Assembly: GCA_029262115.1 (NCBI GenBank)
Contig: JAJCZZ010000064.1
Span: 1-64,000 of the forward strand
Length of the DNA stretch: 64,000 nt
Source of the DNA: Gemmatimonadota bacterium
Lineage (GTDB): Bacteria; Gemmatimonadota; Gemmatimonadetes; Longimicrobiales; Gaopeijiaceae
Direction: 5' to 3'
Made by a program: the position numbers and the translations under genes. Shown here in pieces: positions 6,943-15,788 of the stretch. The notes under the pieces were generated by a model. It had not been told where the DNA came from and made no database searches. It was given only the letters and a program-made list of their open reading frames with translations. Within the stretch, counting starts at the first letter, position 1, and each line of letters begins with the position of its first letter.

Positions 6943-9639
6943 TCAGCGGTCACGCGACGGGCCCGGGTAGGCATGCGCCGTGGACTCGATAAGGCGAGCC
7001 ACCGCTCGACTGAGCCCGCGGACGCCGAAGGGAATCTCCAGAACGCCCTCGTCCGGCCGCGTCGGAAGGTCGGCACCGTCCGAAAGGTACAGAGCAGGAA
7101 GCACCGGTTGCTCTCGCCTGAGCCGATCCATCAGCGGCTCTCCGGAGATGTTCGACAAAAGGGGCGTGGTCACGACCAGTGAGAGCGGTGCGCCGTGCCG
7201 CCAGAACGCGTCCAGCGCGTCCACGGACGAACTGGCTTCGAGCACCCGATAGCCCGCCTCCTCGAGGGCATCACGGGTCAGGGAACGAAGTGGCGGGCTC
7301 TCCGCCGCGAGCAGCACCGCTCGGTCCCCCGAGGCCACGACGATCGGGCCGTCGGTGTCGACCTCCGTTTCGGCCACGGGTAGCCACACTTCGAAAGAAG
7401 TGCCTTGGCCGGGGATCGTCGACACTTCGATACGACCGCCGGCCTCGGAGACGATCCCATAGACGGTGGGAAGGCCCAGCCCGGTTCCGACGCCCGGTGG
7501 TTTCGTGGTGAAGAACGGCTCGAAGATCAGTTCCCGCACCTCGGGCGGCATTCCAGGTCCGTCGTCCGCGACGGTGAGAACCACATACCACCGTACGGGC
7601 CCCCTTACGGCAGCGGATTCGTCCAACGAGAAAGCCGCGGCGGCCGTGCGGGTGGAGATCCGAATCGTTCCCTGGTCCGTTCCAAGCGCGTCGCGGGCGT
7701 TGAGGACCAGATTGAGCACGACCTGCTCCAGGTGGCCGCGATCGAACCACACGCGCGCCACCGATCGAGCCATCTCGGTCTCGAGGCGGACCAACTCGCC
7801 CAGAACCCGGCGAAGCGTGCCCTCCATCTCGGTCGCGGCCGCGTTCACGTCCAGCAGTTCCGGCTGCGTCACTTCCTTTCTGGAGAAGGTAAGCAGCTTT
7901 CGTGTGAGCCGGCGGGCATGGCCGAGGGCCACATCGATTTCCCTGGCCTCTTGAGAGAGCTCGTGGTCGGGGCCGAGGGCGGTACTGATGAGTTCAGAAT
8001 TCACCCCAAGCACCGTCAGCAGGTTGTTGAACTCGTGCGCGACCCCTCCGGCCAGGCGGCCGACAGCTTCCATCTTCTGCTGGTGACGCGCCAACTCCTC
8101 GAGCGCGCGCTGCTCGGTGATATCCTCGACGATGACCTCGAGTGCCGGCCCCTCGTCAGGAAGGTCCCGCCTGCGTCCATTGAGCCGGACCATCACCGGC
8201 TGCCCGTCGCGCTGAAGGAGGTCCACTTCATAGTCTTCGACCAGCCCCTTGTCCCTCACACGCTTCCACATGGCGTCTGGCTCAGTGCTGGAGCGCCAGA
8301 TGCTCTGCGGATCCGCCTCGAGCAACTCCTCCGGCGTTTCATACCCGAGCATTTGGACCAGTGCGCGGTTCACCTGGCGGAGGTGCCCATCCGGCGAGAA
8401 GACGCACATCCCGAACACTGCGTTTTCATGGATGTGGTTGATCCGCTCCCGCGCAACGCGTTCGGCCTCTTCGGCGCGCTGGCGTTCCTGGAGGGCGTGG
8501 TTCAATTGGGAGACGACGGCGCGGACCTCTCGAGGCGCTCCCGGCGGCACGATGACCCGCGTGCCGCGTGCCGCCGCGCGTACGCCGTCGGCCAGCAGAG
8601 CCATGGACTGCGAGATGCCGCGGAACAGGAGCGTGGCCACCAGGAACGCGGCGCCGAGTGCAAGCAAGCTCACCACGGCCTCGGTGCGCAGGATCGCACG
8701 GCTCGGAGCCGTCACGCGATCGGTCGGAACACCGACATAGACGCGCAGAGCGAACTCCGGGAGATCGACGCGGCCCCAGATCCGCGCGAGACCGGAGGCG
8801 TCGGCGGTGCGCGTCACAAATTCCCTTGACCCGCGACGTTCGACCTCCACCGTACCGGAAGGTAGGCCTCGTCCCACCCAGTACTCCGCATCGACCGACC
8901 GCGCCATCACCACCGCGTCATTTGTCGTGATAGTGACCAATTCGTTGGCGCGGGGCGCTCGGCCCTCGAGCAGCTCTTCGAGTCGAAGGAGCGCCACCGT
9001 CCCTGCCACGGCACCGAGAAAAGTCGAGTCGGGGCCCAGGATCGGTGACCCGGTGGCCACCACCCACTCCCCCGTGATCGGTCCGACGACGGGACGTCCT
9101 ACGGAGAAACCACGTTGATCGCGGACCCTTTGGAACCACGCACGGTCGGCTGCCGAGATCGGCTCGTTCCCCTCGCGGGACTGTGCGCTACACACCAAGG
9201 TCCCGGTGGCGTCGACCACCAGCAAGTTGGCGAAGTACGGAAACGCGTCACGGAGCGGACCCATCCTGTCCTCGCATCCGGACGCCGTCAGGAGCGTTGG
9301 ACCCAACCGTTCGGCCAACGAACCGGTGCTGCGCTCCGCGATGGAGAGGAACTGCTCCAGCGCGCTGGCCGTGGCGGCCGCGACTGCGACGACCCGGTCC
9401 TCGGCATTGCGAAGCGTGGTGTCGTACGCTCGTAGGCCGGCGTAGATCTGAAACGCCGTGTACGGGATCGCGACCACGGCCATCAGGAGGAGCGCACGAG
9501 CACGAATCGACAGGGACGCCAGCCTCAAATCCGCACCCTCCCCCCCGGGCGCCGGGGAGGCGCCGGTCTCACCGTGGGCCGCGTGTGGATGGTGGAGTGC
9601 ATGGTCGAGCCTATTGGGGGCCACCTGCCGGGGCTCCAC
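6943..9639 (-). CDS. Membrane sensor histidine kinase with degenerate C-terminal receiver
   Basis: 898 residues from a GTG. The region before the first TM (about 47-67) is poorly conserved, so the true start may be internal. A Cache-like periplasmic sensor spans about 70-310, and TM2 lies near 315-335. A PAS domain spans about 400-510. The HisKA motif [17 protein letters not shown] puts the phospho-His near 535. HATPase boxes follow: [10 protein letters not shown] near 643, [27 protein letters not shown] near 720. The last ~130 residues look like a receiver, but the position expected to be the phospho-Asp is Thr (VVTTPLL, about 821). It probably phosphorylates a partner encoded elsewhere. It is the first gene of the kinase-PaaX-PPIase run. 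Confidence 0.88.
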   Translation of the reverse strand: MEPRQVAPNRLDHALHHPHAAHGETGASPAPGGEGADLRLASLSIRARALLLMAVVAIPYTAFQIYAGLRAYDTTLRNAEDRVVAVAAATASALEQFLSIAERSTGSLAERLGPTLLTASGCEDRMGPLRDAFPYFANLLVVDATGTLVCSAQSREGNEPISAADRAWFQRVRDQRGFSVGRPVVGPITGEWVVATGSPILGPDSTFLGAVAGTVALLRLEELLEGRAPRANELVTITTNDAVVMARSVDAEYWVGRGLPSGTVEVERRGSREFVTRTADASGLARIWGRVDLPEFALRVYVGVPTDRVTAPSRAILRTEAVVSLLALGAAFLVATLLFRGISQSMALLADGVRAAARGTRVIVPPGAPREVRAVVSQLNHALQERQRAEEAERVARERINHIHENAVFGMCVFSPDGHLRQVNRALVQMLGYETPEELLEADPQSIWRSSTEPDAMWKRVRDKGLVEDYEVDLLQRDGQPVMVRLNGRRRDLPDEGPALEVIVEDITEQRALEELARHQQKMEAVGRLAGGVAHEFNNLLTVLGVNSELISTALGPDHELSQEAREIDVALGHARRLTRKLLTFSRKEVTQPELLDVNAAATEMEGTLRRVLGELVRLETEMARSVARVWFDRGHLEQVVLNLVLNARDALGTDQGTIRISTRTAAAAFSLDESAAVRGPVRWYVVLTVADDGPGMPPEVRELIFEPFFTTKPPGVGTGLGLPTVYGIVSEAGGRIEVSTIPGQGTSFEVWLPVAETEVDTDGPIVVASGDRAVLLAAESPPLRSLTRDALEEAGYRVLEASSSVDALDAFWRHGAPLSLVVTTPLLSNISGEPLMDRLRREQPVLPALYLSDGADLPTRPDEGVLEIPFGVRGLSRAVARLIESTAHAYPGPSRDR

Positions 9640-10178
9640 TCAGGCAGAGGCTCCCTCGGTTGGTTCGGCAGAAGATAGGCTCGGGCCGCGGCGCGTACAA
9701 ACGGCGCAGCGACCACCTGGATCAGGTGATTGGCGTACCGAACCGTTCGATGATTCACCCGGCGACCGCGTCGAGCGCGTCGGGGTTGAAGGCGGACTCG
9801 AGCGCGATGAACGCTGCGTCGTCCGACTGTGTCGCGGCCATCCGCGGCTGAACCGAAATATTTGGCAGTTGGGTCGCAGCCGTCCGCGCCCTCACCGACG
9901 CCATCATGGGAGACCGGAACTATTGCCGGTTTGGGTGCACCCGTGACGCACATCCGTGACTCCATCACGGGAGACCGGAATTATTGCCGGTACGGTTGCG
10001 CTCGGGCCGCCCCACACGCGGTGGTCGGCTGGGGACGAGCGCTGGGCGCCACGGCTTTGCTGGACCGGAGGGAGCCATGTCGGAGGGTGGCGCGATCGAA
10101 CCGTCCCTGATCCACCTCACGCGGTGGCCGCGCAGGTGGCCCACGAGGCCCACCTCACCTACGCAGGGGCTCCTCCCA
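9640..10178. other. Intergenic spacer with duplicated hairpin element
   Basis: I see no convincing gene here; the reading frames are Arg/Pro-rich shadows. The notable content is a 30-base element at 9901-9930 repeated at 9962-9991 (two mismatches, 61-base period). Each copy holds an inverted repeat ACCGG-N8-CCGGT. A further perfect 7-bp inverted pair, CCCGTGA (9940-9946) and TCACGGG (9965-9971), links the copies. It lies downstream of the minus-strand oxoamine-synthase operon and upstream of the kinase gene, so termination or regulation are both possible. Confidence 0.6.
9901..9991. repeat. Two direct copies of a 30-bp hairpin-bearing element
   Basis: Copies at 9901-9930 and 9962-9991 share CCATCAxGGGAGACCGGAAx followed by TATTGCCGGT, where x marks the two differing bases. 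Function unknown. Confidence 0.75.
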
Positions 10179-10841
10179 CTAGAACTGCTCCAGCGAGTGA
10201 AAGACCTCGCGTCCGTTCTTGAACCAGTGCTCCCGGAACGGATACGGGGTGATCTCCTGCGCAAGAAGTGGGGCCGTCAACTCGTGCGGGTAGAGCGTCA
10301 TGCTGCCCTGCTCGTTCTCGTGGACCGTGTACCGCCCGCTGATCTGAACGGTCGACCGGTACCGATGGTTCTCGCAGTTGCTGTAGCCCTGCAGGAGGTG
10401 GCTGGTGTCTTCCCAGGTGCGCTGCGTCACGCTGAAGTCCACGAGCGGCTCGCCGCGCGCCCAGGCCTTGACCTGGCAGCGATCGCCCGTCTCCACGAAG
10501 CGAACGTCGATGTCTTCGTCGAGATACTGGAAGTGAAAACGCTCGCCGCGTTGCCGTCTGGCTTCAGCGGACGAGGTCGCGGCCAGATACGGGTAGAAGC
10601 CGGCCTTGGCGTGTTCGCCCCACTTGGCCACCTGTGGGGGCACGATGACCGAAAACATCAGCTCCGTGTAAGCGCCGACATCACTGTCCTCGAAGAGAAA
10701 AGCCGTGACGGCCAGGACGCTACGCTGGTGACGTACTTCTATGGGTTGGAGATACGCGGGTAGCACCGCCTCTGCATCCGGGGTGGCCATCTCGAAGAAG
10801 GCACTCACTCCGGTGCGAAAGCCGTAGGAGACTACGGACAT
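10179..10841 (-). CDS. Acetoacetate-decarboxylase-like protein
   Basis: 220 residues. Similarity to the acetoacetate decarboxylase (ADC) fold family rests on AEAVLPAYLQPIEV, then LAVTAFLFEDSDVGAYTELM, the substrate-pocket strand of that family. The segment that carries the Schiff-base Lys in true decarboxylases (usually before an E-x-W-G-F-P-K-K-like motif) here reads SSAEARRQRGERFHFQYLDE, with no Lys in place. Decarboxylation by the classical mechanism is therefore doubtful. The ATG at 10841 overlaps the 3' end of the oxoamine-synthase gene by 10 bases. This coupling suggests the protein acts on, or binds, the synthase product. An upstream in-frame start at 11123 lies inside the synthase and was rejected. 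Confidence 0.72.
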   Translation of the reverse strand: MSVVSYGFRTGVSAFFEMATPDAEAVLPAYLQPIEVRHQRSVLAVTAFLFEDSDVGAYTELMFSVIVPPQVAKWGEHAKAGFYPYLAATSSAEARRQRGERFHFQYLDEDIDVRFVETGDRCQVKAWARGEPLVDFSVTQRTWEDTSHLLQGYSNCENHRYRSTVQISGRYTVHENEQGSMTLYPHELTAPLLAQEITPYPFREHWFKNGREVFHSLEQF

Positions 10842-12211
10842 ATGGCGTACCGCCGCAGCACGCGGGCGATGATCTCCGCGCCTTCGGACAGGTCCTCCTT
10901 CGTGTGGGCAGCCGAGATCGACATACGGAAGCGGGACTTGTGCTTGCCCACTGCCGGGTACTTCACCGGGTTGATGAAGACGCCTTCCCGGAAGATCTCC
11001 TCGCCCATCTGGAAGATGCGTGCGTCGTCGCGCACCATGATCGGGATGACCTGCGACGTGGAGTCGCCTGTCGGCACACCCAGGTCGCTCAGCGTCCGCT
11101 GCATGAACGCGACGTTCTCCCACAGCTTATCGCGAAGCTCCGGCTCGTTGCGCGAAAGCTCGAGCGCCTTGCGCAGTCCCGCCACGACCACCGGCGAGAG
11201 CGCGCACGAGAAGAACCGAGACCGGGAAAACCCCCGTAGATAGTTGATGAGCTGGCTGGATCCCGCGACGTAGCCGCCCTGACCACCGAGGCTCTTGGAG
11301 AACGTACCGAGGTGGATATCGACTTCGTCCTCCAGCCCCTGTTCCTCCGCGACGCCGCGTCCGGTTGAACCGAAGACGAAGGCGGAGTGAGCCTCGTCGA
11401 TCATCAGCCGCGCGTTGTGCTTGCGGCATACCTCGAGGATGCCCGCCAGGGGTGGAACGTCCCCGTCCATCGAGTAGACGCCCTCGACGATCACCAGCTT
11501 CTTGCCTTCGTGACGGCTCAGCTTCTTGTCGAGGTCCCCCACGTTGTTGTGGCGGAAGAAGCGCGAGGTCGCCTTCGACAGGATCATGCCGTCGACGATC
11601 GACGCGTGCGCGTATTGGTCGGCTACAATCAGATCACCCGACCGCATCAGCCCGGCGATGGTGCCCACGTTGGCGCTGTACCCAGTGGGGAAGAGCAAGG
11701 CTGCTTCCTTCCCCTTCCAGGATGCGATCTCATCGGAGAACTGTCGGTGGAGCAGGGTCGTGCCAGACAGGATCGGAGAGCCTGACGAGCCGCCCCCGTA
11801 GATGTCGGCGGCTTCCTTGATTGCCTCCTTCACCTCCGGACGGTACGACAGTCCCAGGTAGTTGTAGGACGCGAAGTTGATGAGCCCCTTGCGGATCTCG
11901 TGCGTCTTCGTGTCCTCGACGTCGACCCGCGTGCTGGGCGCCGTGTGGAGTGGCAACTCGTAGAGATAGTAGCCAGCCGGCTTCACGTCTTGCCACCAGT
12001 CGTCGAACGGGGCGAGGAGCGCAAACGCGTCCTCCCCGGCGCCGAAGTAGAAGTTCGTGTAGTCGTACTCCATGGCGCCGGGAGGCGACGGAGGGGCGTC
12101 GGGCATGGAGAGCTCCTGCGCGTCGACATCGGCGTCGAGCCGCTTCTGTGGTCGTGTTTCCACCGGACGACTCTCCGTCGCGGAAGGTTCTTTATGAGAG
12201 TGTGGCATCAT
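10832..12211 (-). CDS. Alpha-oxoamine synthase (PLP-dependent, KBL/AONS/SPT/CqsA-like)
   Basis: 459 residues. A PLP enzyme of fold type I that condenses an amino acid with an acyl-thioester and releases CO2. Visible marks: LINFASYNYLGLS near residue 95, DEAHSAFVFG near 271 (Asp for the PLP nitrogen) and GTFSKSLGGQGGYVAG with the PLP Lys near 306. The C-terminal part, VFINPVKYPAVGKHKSRFRM, is typical. The first ~50 residues are not conserved, so the start may be downstream. Substrates (serine, glycine, alanine or others) cannot be set from sequence; serine-palmitoyltransferase-like or aminoketone-signal chemistry are both possible. It is followed directly by an ADC-like protein with overlapping frames. 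Confidence 0.88.
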   Translation of the reverse strand: MMPHSHKEPSATESRPVETRPQKRLDADVDAQELSMPDAPPSPPGAMEYDYTNFYFGAGEDAFALLAPFDDWWQDVKPAGYYLYELPLHTAPSTRVDVEDTKTHEIRKGLINFASYNYLGLSYRPEVKEAIKEAADIYGGGSSGSPILSGTTLLHRQFSDEIASWKGKEAALLFPTGYSANVGTIAGLMRSGDLIVADQYAHASIVDGMILSKATSRFFRHNNVGDLDKKLSRHEGKKLVIVEGVYSMDGDVPPLAGILEVCRKHNARLMIDEAHSAFVFGSTGRGVAEEQGLEDEVDIHLGTFSKSLGGQGGYVAGSSQLINYLRGFSRSRFFSCALSPVVVAGLRKALELSRNEPELRDKLWENVAFMQRTLSDLGVPTGDSTSQVIPIMVRDDARIFQMGEEIFREGVFINPVKYPAVGKHKSRFRMSISAAHTKEDLSEGAEIIARVLRRYAICP

Positions 12212-12316
12212 GTCCTGCCGTCGTGCGGGGAATCATCTGTTGGAAACTCCACCATAATCCCCTGGGATTCAAGGACGTTCCCACGGTGTGAATGGGTTCA
12301 AAGAGTCGGCCCGCGG

Positions 12317-12547
12317 TTACGCCTCGTCCAGCGTTGCCAACTCGGCCGTTGCCGAACCGTCCGGCGATATGCGCAGCCGGACCCGCCACGGTTGGCAGCA
12401 GACCTCGCAGTCCTCGACGTATTCTTGCAAGCCCCCTCCGCCGGTGTCGATCAGGAGTTCGACCGCTTCTCCGCAATACGGACACCAGACCTCCGTGGAT
12501 GCTTCGAGGTCGGAGAACTCCACGTCATCTTCGTCGACGGACATCAT
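12317..12547 (-). CDS. CPXCG-motif cysteine-rich small protein
   Basis: 76 residues, acidic, with two Cys pairs: WCPYCGE near residue 22 and CEVCCQPW near residue 48. This is the pattern of the Cys_rich_CPXG family, a predicted zinc ribbon of unknown role. The spacing, and the run of small acidic residues after the second pair, match the family. It lies upstream of the oxoamine-synthase gene on the same strand, with about 105 bases between, and diverges from the PadR gene at 12650. A stand-alone transcript is plausible. Confidence 0.8.
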   Translation of the reverse strand: MMSVDEDDVEFSDLEASTEVWCPYCGEAVELLIDTGGGGLQEYVEDCEVCCQPWRVRLRISPDGSATAELATLDEA

Positions 12548-12614
12548 CAGAGTACCGCGGCCGACAAGGAGGGGTCCCCGAATGCGGAGCGCTGGACACT
12601 ATGTGCTTTGTGTA

Positions 12615-12633
12615 TATATTCGTGTCGAATATA
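12615..12633 (+). promoter_or_regulatory. Palindrome in the PadR-ADOP promoter region
   Basis: A perfect inverted repeat, TATATTCG-TGT-CGAATATA, lies 17 bases before the PadR ATG in an AT-rich island. The left arm contains TATATT, a plausible -10 box. The position and symmetry suit an autoregulatory PadR operator. A related imperfect palindrome precedes another PadR gene (38415-38432). Confidence 0.65.
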
Positions 12634-12649
12634 CCTCGGGAGTGTACTG

Positions 12650-13024
12650 ATGCCGTTCTCCGATCATCCTGACGCCCAGTCTGACGTGTCCAGGCATCTT
12701 CCACTGACGCCTGCTGTGTTCGAGATCCTGCTGTCACTCGCGGACGGGCATCGGCACGGGTATGCGATCATGCAGACGGTCGAGGCCCGAACGGGGGGTG
12801 AGGTCCGTCTTCACGCCGGGACCCTCTACCGAGCTCTGGCCCGTCTCACCGAGGCGCAGCTCATCGAGGAGCTCGACTCATCGTCGGACGGGGAGACGGA
12901 CGAGCGTCGCCGTTACTACGCCCTGACGCCGGGCGGGCGGGATGTCGCGGCGGCGGAGGCGCGACGGCTCGAGAGCCAGGTGGGTGCCGCCCGCGCACAG
13001 GGTCTGCTGGAGGGCACGACGTGA
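12650..13024 (+). CDS. PadR-family transcriptional regulator
   Basis: 124 residues. The N-terminal winged helix reads LTPAVFEILLSLADGHRHGY, then HAGTLYRALARLTEAQLIEE with the wing DERRRYYALTPGGR, diagnostic of PadR. A coiled C-terminal helix for dimerisation follows (VAAAEARRLESQ). Its stop overlaps the next gene's GTG by four bases (GTGA), the usual PadR-ADOP layout. A palindrome at 12615-12633 probably serves as its operator. A longer reading frame upstream was dismissed because PadR similarity begins at this ATG. Confidence 0.9.
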   Translation: MPFSDHPDAQSDVSRHLPLTPAVFEILLSLADGHRHGYAIMQTVEARTGGEVRLHAGTLYRALARLTEAQLIEELDSSSDGETDERRRYYALTPGGRDVAAAEARRLESQVGAARAQGLLEGTT

Positions 13025-15774
13025 GTCGGCGGACCCCCGGTCCGCCGTGGGTCGTCCGGTTGTATCGGGCGCTGGTGCTGGTGTTCTTCGAAGCAGGCTT
13101 CCGGACCCGGCATGGGCAGGAAATGGAACGGCTGTTCGTCGAGCGACATCGTGAGGTGCGCGAGCGCGGGGGCCGCCTTGCGTTCCTGGTCGGGGCCGGC
13201 TTCGACGTGGTCCGCAGCGGCGTGGCCACGAGGTTGGATGCAAGGCGTACGACACGAGCGGCGGGCATGGGGCCCGTCCGTGGCGATGACAGAGGAGGGG
13301 GTGGGATGGACGGTCTCAGGAAGGATGCTCGTTACGCGCTCAGGACGCTGTGGAAGAACCCCGGTTTCACAGCCATTGCGGTCGCGACGATCGCGCTGGG
13401 CATCGGTGGCAACACTGCCATCTTCAGCGTTGTACGCGCGGTGCTCATGGGGCCTCTTCCGTACGAGGACGCCGAGCGCCTCGTCATGATTCACGGCGAG
13501 ATGCGCGCGCGGGGTGTGACGAATTTCCCGATGTCTCCGCCCGACTTCCGGGACATCCGTGACCAGTCCACCGTGCTGGAGGGGGTGGCGGCGGGCTTCA
13601 CGTTCGCCCAATCCCTCACGGGCGACGGAGAGCCCGTCCAGATCCAGACGGGCCTGGTCACCCACGACTTCTTCGATGTCCTGGGCGTGGACCCCATCCT
13701 GGGGCGGGGCTTCACCGAAGTGGACACGCGGCCCAACGAAGCCGGAGTTCAACCCGGTGCCCCGGGCGCGCTCCCGACGGTGGTCCTGCTGAGTCACGCA
13801 CTGTGGCAACAACGCTTCGGGGGCGACCCCGGCGCGCTCGGTCGCACGATCGAGGTGGCGGGTATTACGGCTGAAGTGGTGGGCGTCATGCCCCCGGCGT
13901 TCGAGTTGCTTCTGCCGCCCAGCGCGACCGTCGCGCGGGACGTCGACGTGTGGACCGCAGCGCGCATCGACTACGACAATGCCCCCCGCACCAATGTGTT
14001 CCTGCGAGTGGTAGGCCGTCTGCGCGACGGTGCGACCGTTGAGCAGGCGCAGGCTGAGATGGACCGAATCGCCGGAGATCTGACCGCCGCGTATGAAGGG
14101 AAAGCCGCGGCCGGCTTTGCCCTTTCGGTCGAGCCGCTGGTCGAAGGGCTGACGGCGGACGTGCGGCCCATATTGCTGGCCCTGTTCGGTGCGGTCGGAT
14201 TCGTCCTTCTCATCGCCTGCGCGAACGTCGCGAATCTGCTGCTGGTCAGGGCGTCCGCGCGTGAGCGCGAGTTCGCGGTGCGGGCGGCCATGGGCGGCAG
14301 CCGGCGGCGCCTCATTCGCCAGATGCTGATCGAGAGCGGGATCCTGGCGATGATCGGGGCGGTGGTGGGCGTGGCGATCGCGGCCGTCGGCGTGCAGGCC
14401 ATCCTTGCGCTGGTGCCGTCCGACCTTCCAAGAGCCGGCCAGGTTGGGATCGATGGCGTTGTCCTCGGCTTCACCTTCCTGGCGGCGTTGGGGTCGGCGC
14501 TCGTATTCGGACTGGTGCCGGCCCTGCAGGGGTCCCGCGTCGACCTCGCCGACTCCCTCAAGGACCGCGGGCAGGCAGGGACACGGAGCAGCGTTCGCCT
14601 TGTCCGGAACGCGGTCGTCGTGGGCGAGGTCGCGCTGTCCACGGTGCTCCTCGTCGGCGCGGGGCTGATGCTGCGAAGTTTCGTCGAACTCACCGCCGTC
14701 GACCCCGGTTACGACGCGGAGGGTGTGCTGACGTTCGACGTGTCACTGCCGTTCGGACGTTATCCCCAGGCGTCCGACCGGGATCAGGCCATGGGAGAAC
14801 TCCAGAGACGGATTGGCGCTCTCCCGGGCGTGGAATCTGTCTCCGCGGCCTTCCCGCTCCCGCTCGACGGGAATCTGTTCAACGGGCGCTACGGCCTCGA
14901 AGACGCTCTTGCGGATCCGTCGGCATACCGGCAGGCGGCGTATCGAGCGGTCCGACCCGGCTACCTCGAGACCATGGGAACGCGAGTGCTCGAGGGCCGC
15001 GCGTTTACCGAGGCCGACCACGCCGACAGCGCATCGGTCGTGGTCGTGGACGAGAAGCTCGCCCGCACGCTGTGGCCGGACGCCTCTGCCGTCGGTGAGC
15101 GAATGCTCGTCCGGATCGTCACGCCCGAGCCCGAGTGGGTCGAGGTCATCGGCGTGGTGGAGCACCAGCGCTCGGAGGGTCTGGCAGCGGAAGGCATGGA
15201 GCAGATCTACTTCACCGACCGGCACGCCGGCGCGTTCGCTTCATCGTGGGTGGTCAGGGCCGGTGTCGATCCCGCCGTACTGGTCCCCGCGCTGAGGCGT
15301 GCAGTCGATGCCGTGGACTCCGACCTTCCCATCGCTTCGGTCCGCCGCTTTCAGGACGATCTGGACGAAGCCATGGGTCCGACCACGTTCGCCCTGACCT
15401 TGATCGGCGTGTTCGGGGTCACCGCTCTCTTGCTGGCTTCCGTGGGCCTGTACGGCGTTCTGTCCTACGTCGTCCGTCAGCGAACCGCGGAGATCGGCGT
15501 GCGGGTCGCGTTCGGAGCGGAGGCGAACAACATCATGGGACTCGTCGTCCGCCAAGGCCTGACCCTGGCCGCGCTGGGGCTCGGGTTGGGGCTGGCCGTG
15601 GCCGTCCCGCTTTCCGGAGCCGTGGAGGCGATGCTCATCGGGGTCGCGCCCACCGATCCGGTCACCTTCCTCGCGGTCAGTGGAGTCTTTTCGCTCGTGG
15701 CGGTGGCGGCGTGCGTCGTCCCGGCGCGCCGGGCCATGCGCATCGACCCGGTGCAGGCGTTGCGGGAGGGGTAG
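13021..15774 (+). CDS. ADOP-family ABC-type permease (MacB/FtsX-like)
   Basis: 917 residues. An N-terminal ~75-residue cytoplasmic extension (WVVRLYRALVLVFFEAGFRT) precedes the first MacB periplasmic-core/FtsX module, which starts GLRKDARYALRTLWKNPGFT near residue 99. The TM1 motif ALGIGGNTAIFSVV, a periplasmic MacB_PCD region, a first FtsX cluster (LIACANVANLLLVRASARER near residue 400) and a second PCD plus FtsX cluster follow. It ends in PARRAMRIDPVQALREG. This duplicated architecture without an adjacent ATPase defines ADOP proteins. The transported substrate is unknown. It starts with GTG overlapping the PadR stop and converges on the next ADOP with 14 bases between them. Confidence 0.93.
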   Translation: MSRRTPGPPWVVRLYRALVLVFFEAGFRTRHGQEMERLFVERHREVRERGGRLAFLVGAGFDVVRSGVATRLDARRTTRAAGMGPVRGDDRGGGGMDGLRKDARYALRTLWKNPGFTAIAVATIALGIGGNTAIFSVVRAVLMGPLPYEDAERLVMIHGEMRARGVTNFPMSPPDFRDIRDQSTVLEGVAAGFTFAQSLTGDGEPVQIQTGLVTHDFFDVLGVDPILGRGFTEVDTRPNEAGVQPGAPGALPTVVLLSHALWQQRFGGDPGALGRTIEVAGITAEVVGVMPPAFELLLPPSATVARDVDVWTAARIDYDNAPRTNVFLRVVGRLRDGATVEQAQAEMDRIAGDLTAAYEGKAAAGFALSVEPLVEGLTADVRPILLALFGAVGFVLLIACANVANLLLVRASAREREFAVRAAMGGSRRRLIRQMLIESGILAMIGAVVGVAIAAVGVQAILALVPSDLPRAGQVGIDGVVLGFTFLAALGSALVFGLVPALQGSRVDLADSLKDRGQAGTRSSVRLVRNAVVVGEVALSTVLLVGAGLMLRSFVELTAVDPGYDAEGVLTFDVSLPFGRYPQASDRDQAMGELQRRIGALPGVESVSAAFPLPLDGNLFNGRYGLEDALADPSAYRQAAYRAVRPGYLETMGTRVLEGRAFTEADHADSASVVVVDEKLARTLWPDASAVGERMLVRIVTPEPEWVEVIGVVEHQRSEGLAAEGMEQIYFTDRHAGAFASSWVVRAGVDPAVLVPALRRAVDAVDSDLPIASVRRFQDDLDEAMGPTTFALTLIGVFGVTALLLASVGLYGVLSYVVRQRTAEIGVRVAFGAEANNIMGLVVRQGLTLAALGLGLGLAVAVPLSGAVEAMLIGVAPTDPVTFLAVSGVFSLVAVAACVVPARRAMRIDPVQALREG

Positions 15775-15788
15775 GCAGCGCGGCAGGC

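Noticed and set aside
9525-9968. A 147-residue minus-strand frame upstream of the sensor kinase
   Set aside because: Arg/Pro-rich, overlaps the kinase 5' end in another frame and runs into the duplicated hairpin element; no motif or ribosome site.
12292-12672. Plus-strand frames opposite the CPXCG gene
   Set aside because: The minus frame has both Cys pairs of a known family; the plus frames are Arg/Pro/Ser-rich.
14743-15225. Long antisense frames inside the ADOP, S41, M14 and recQ genes
   Set aside because: Shadows created by high G+C third positions; the sense frames carry clear domain marks and these do not.
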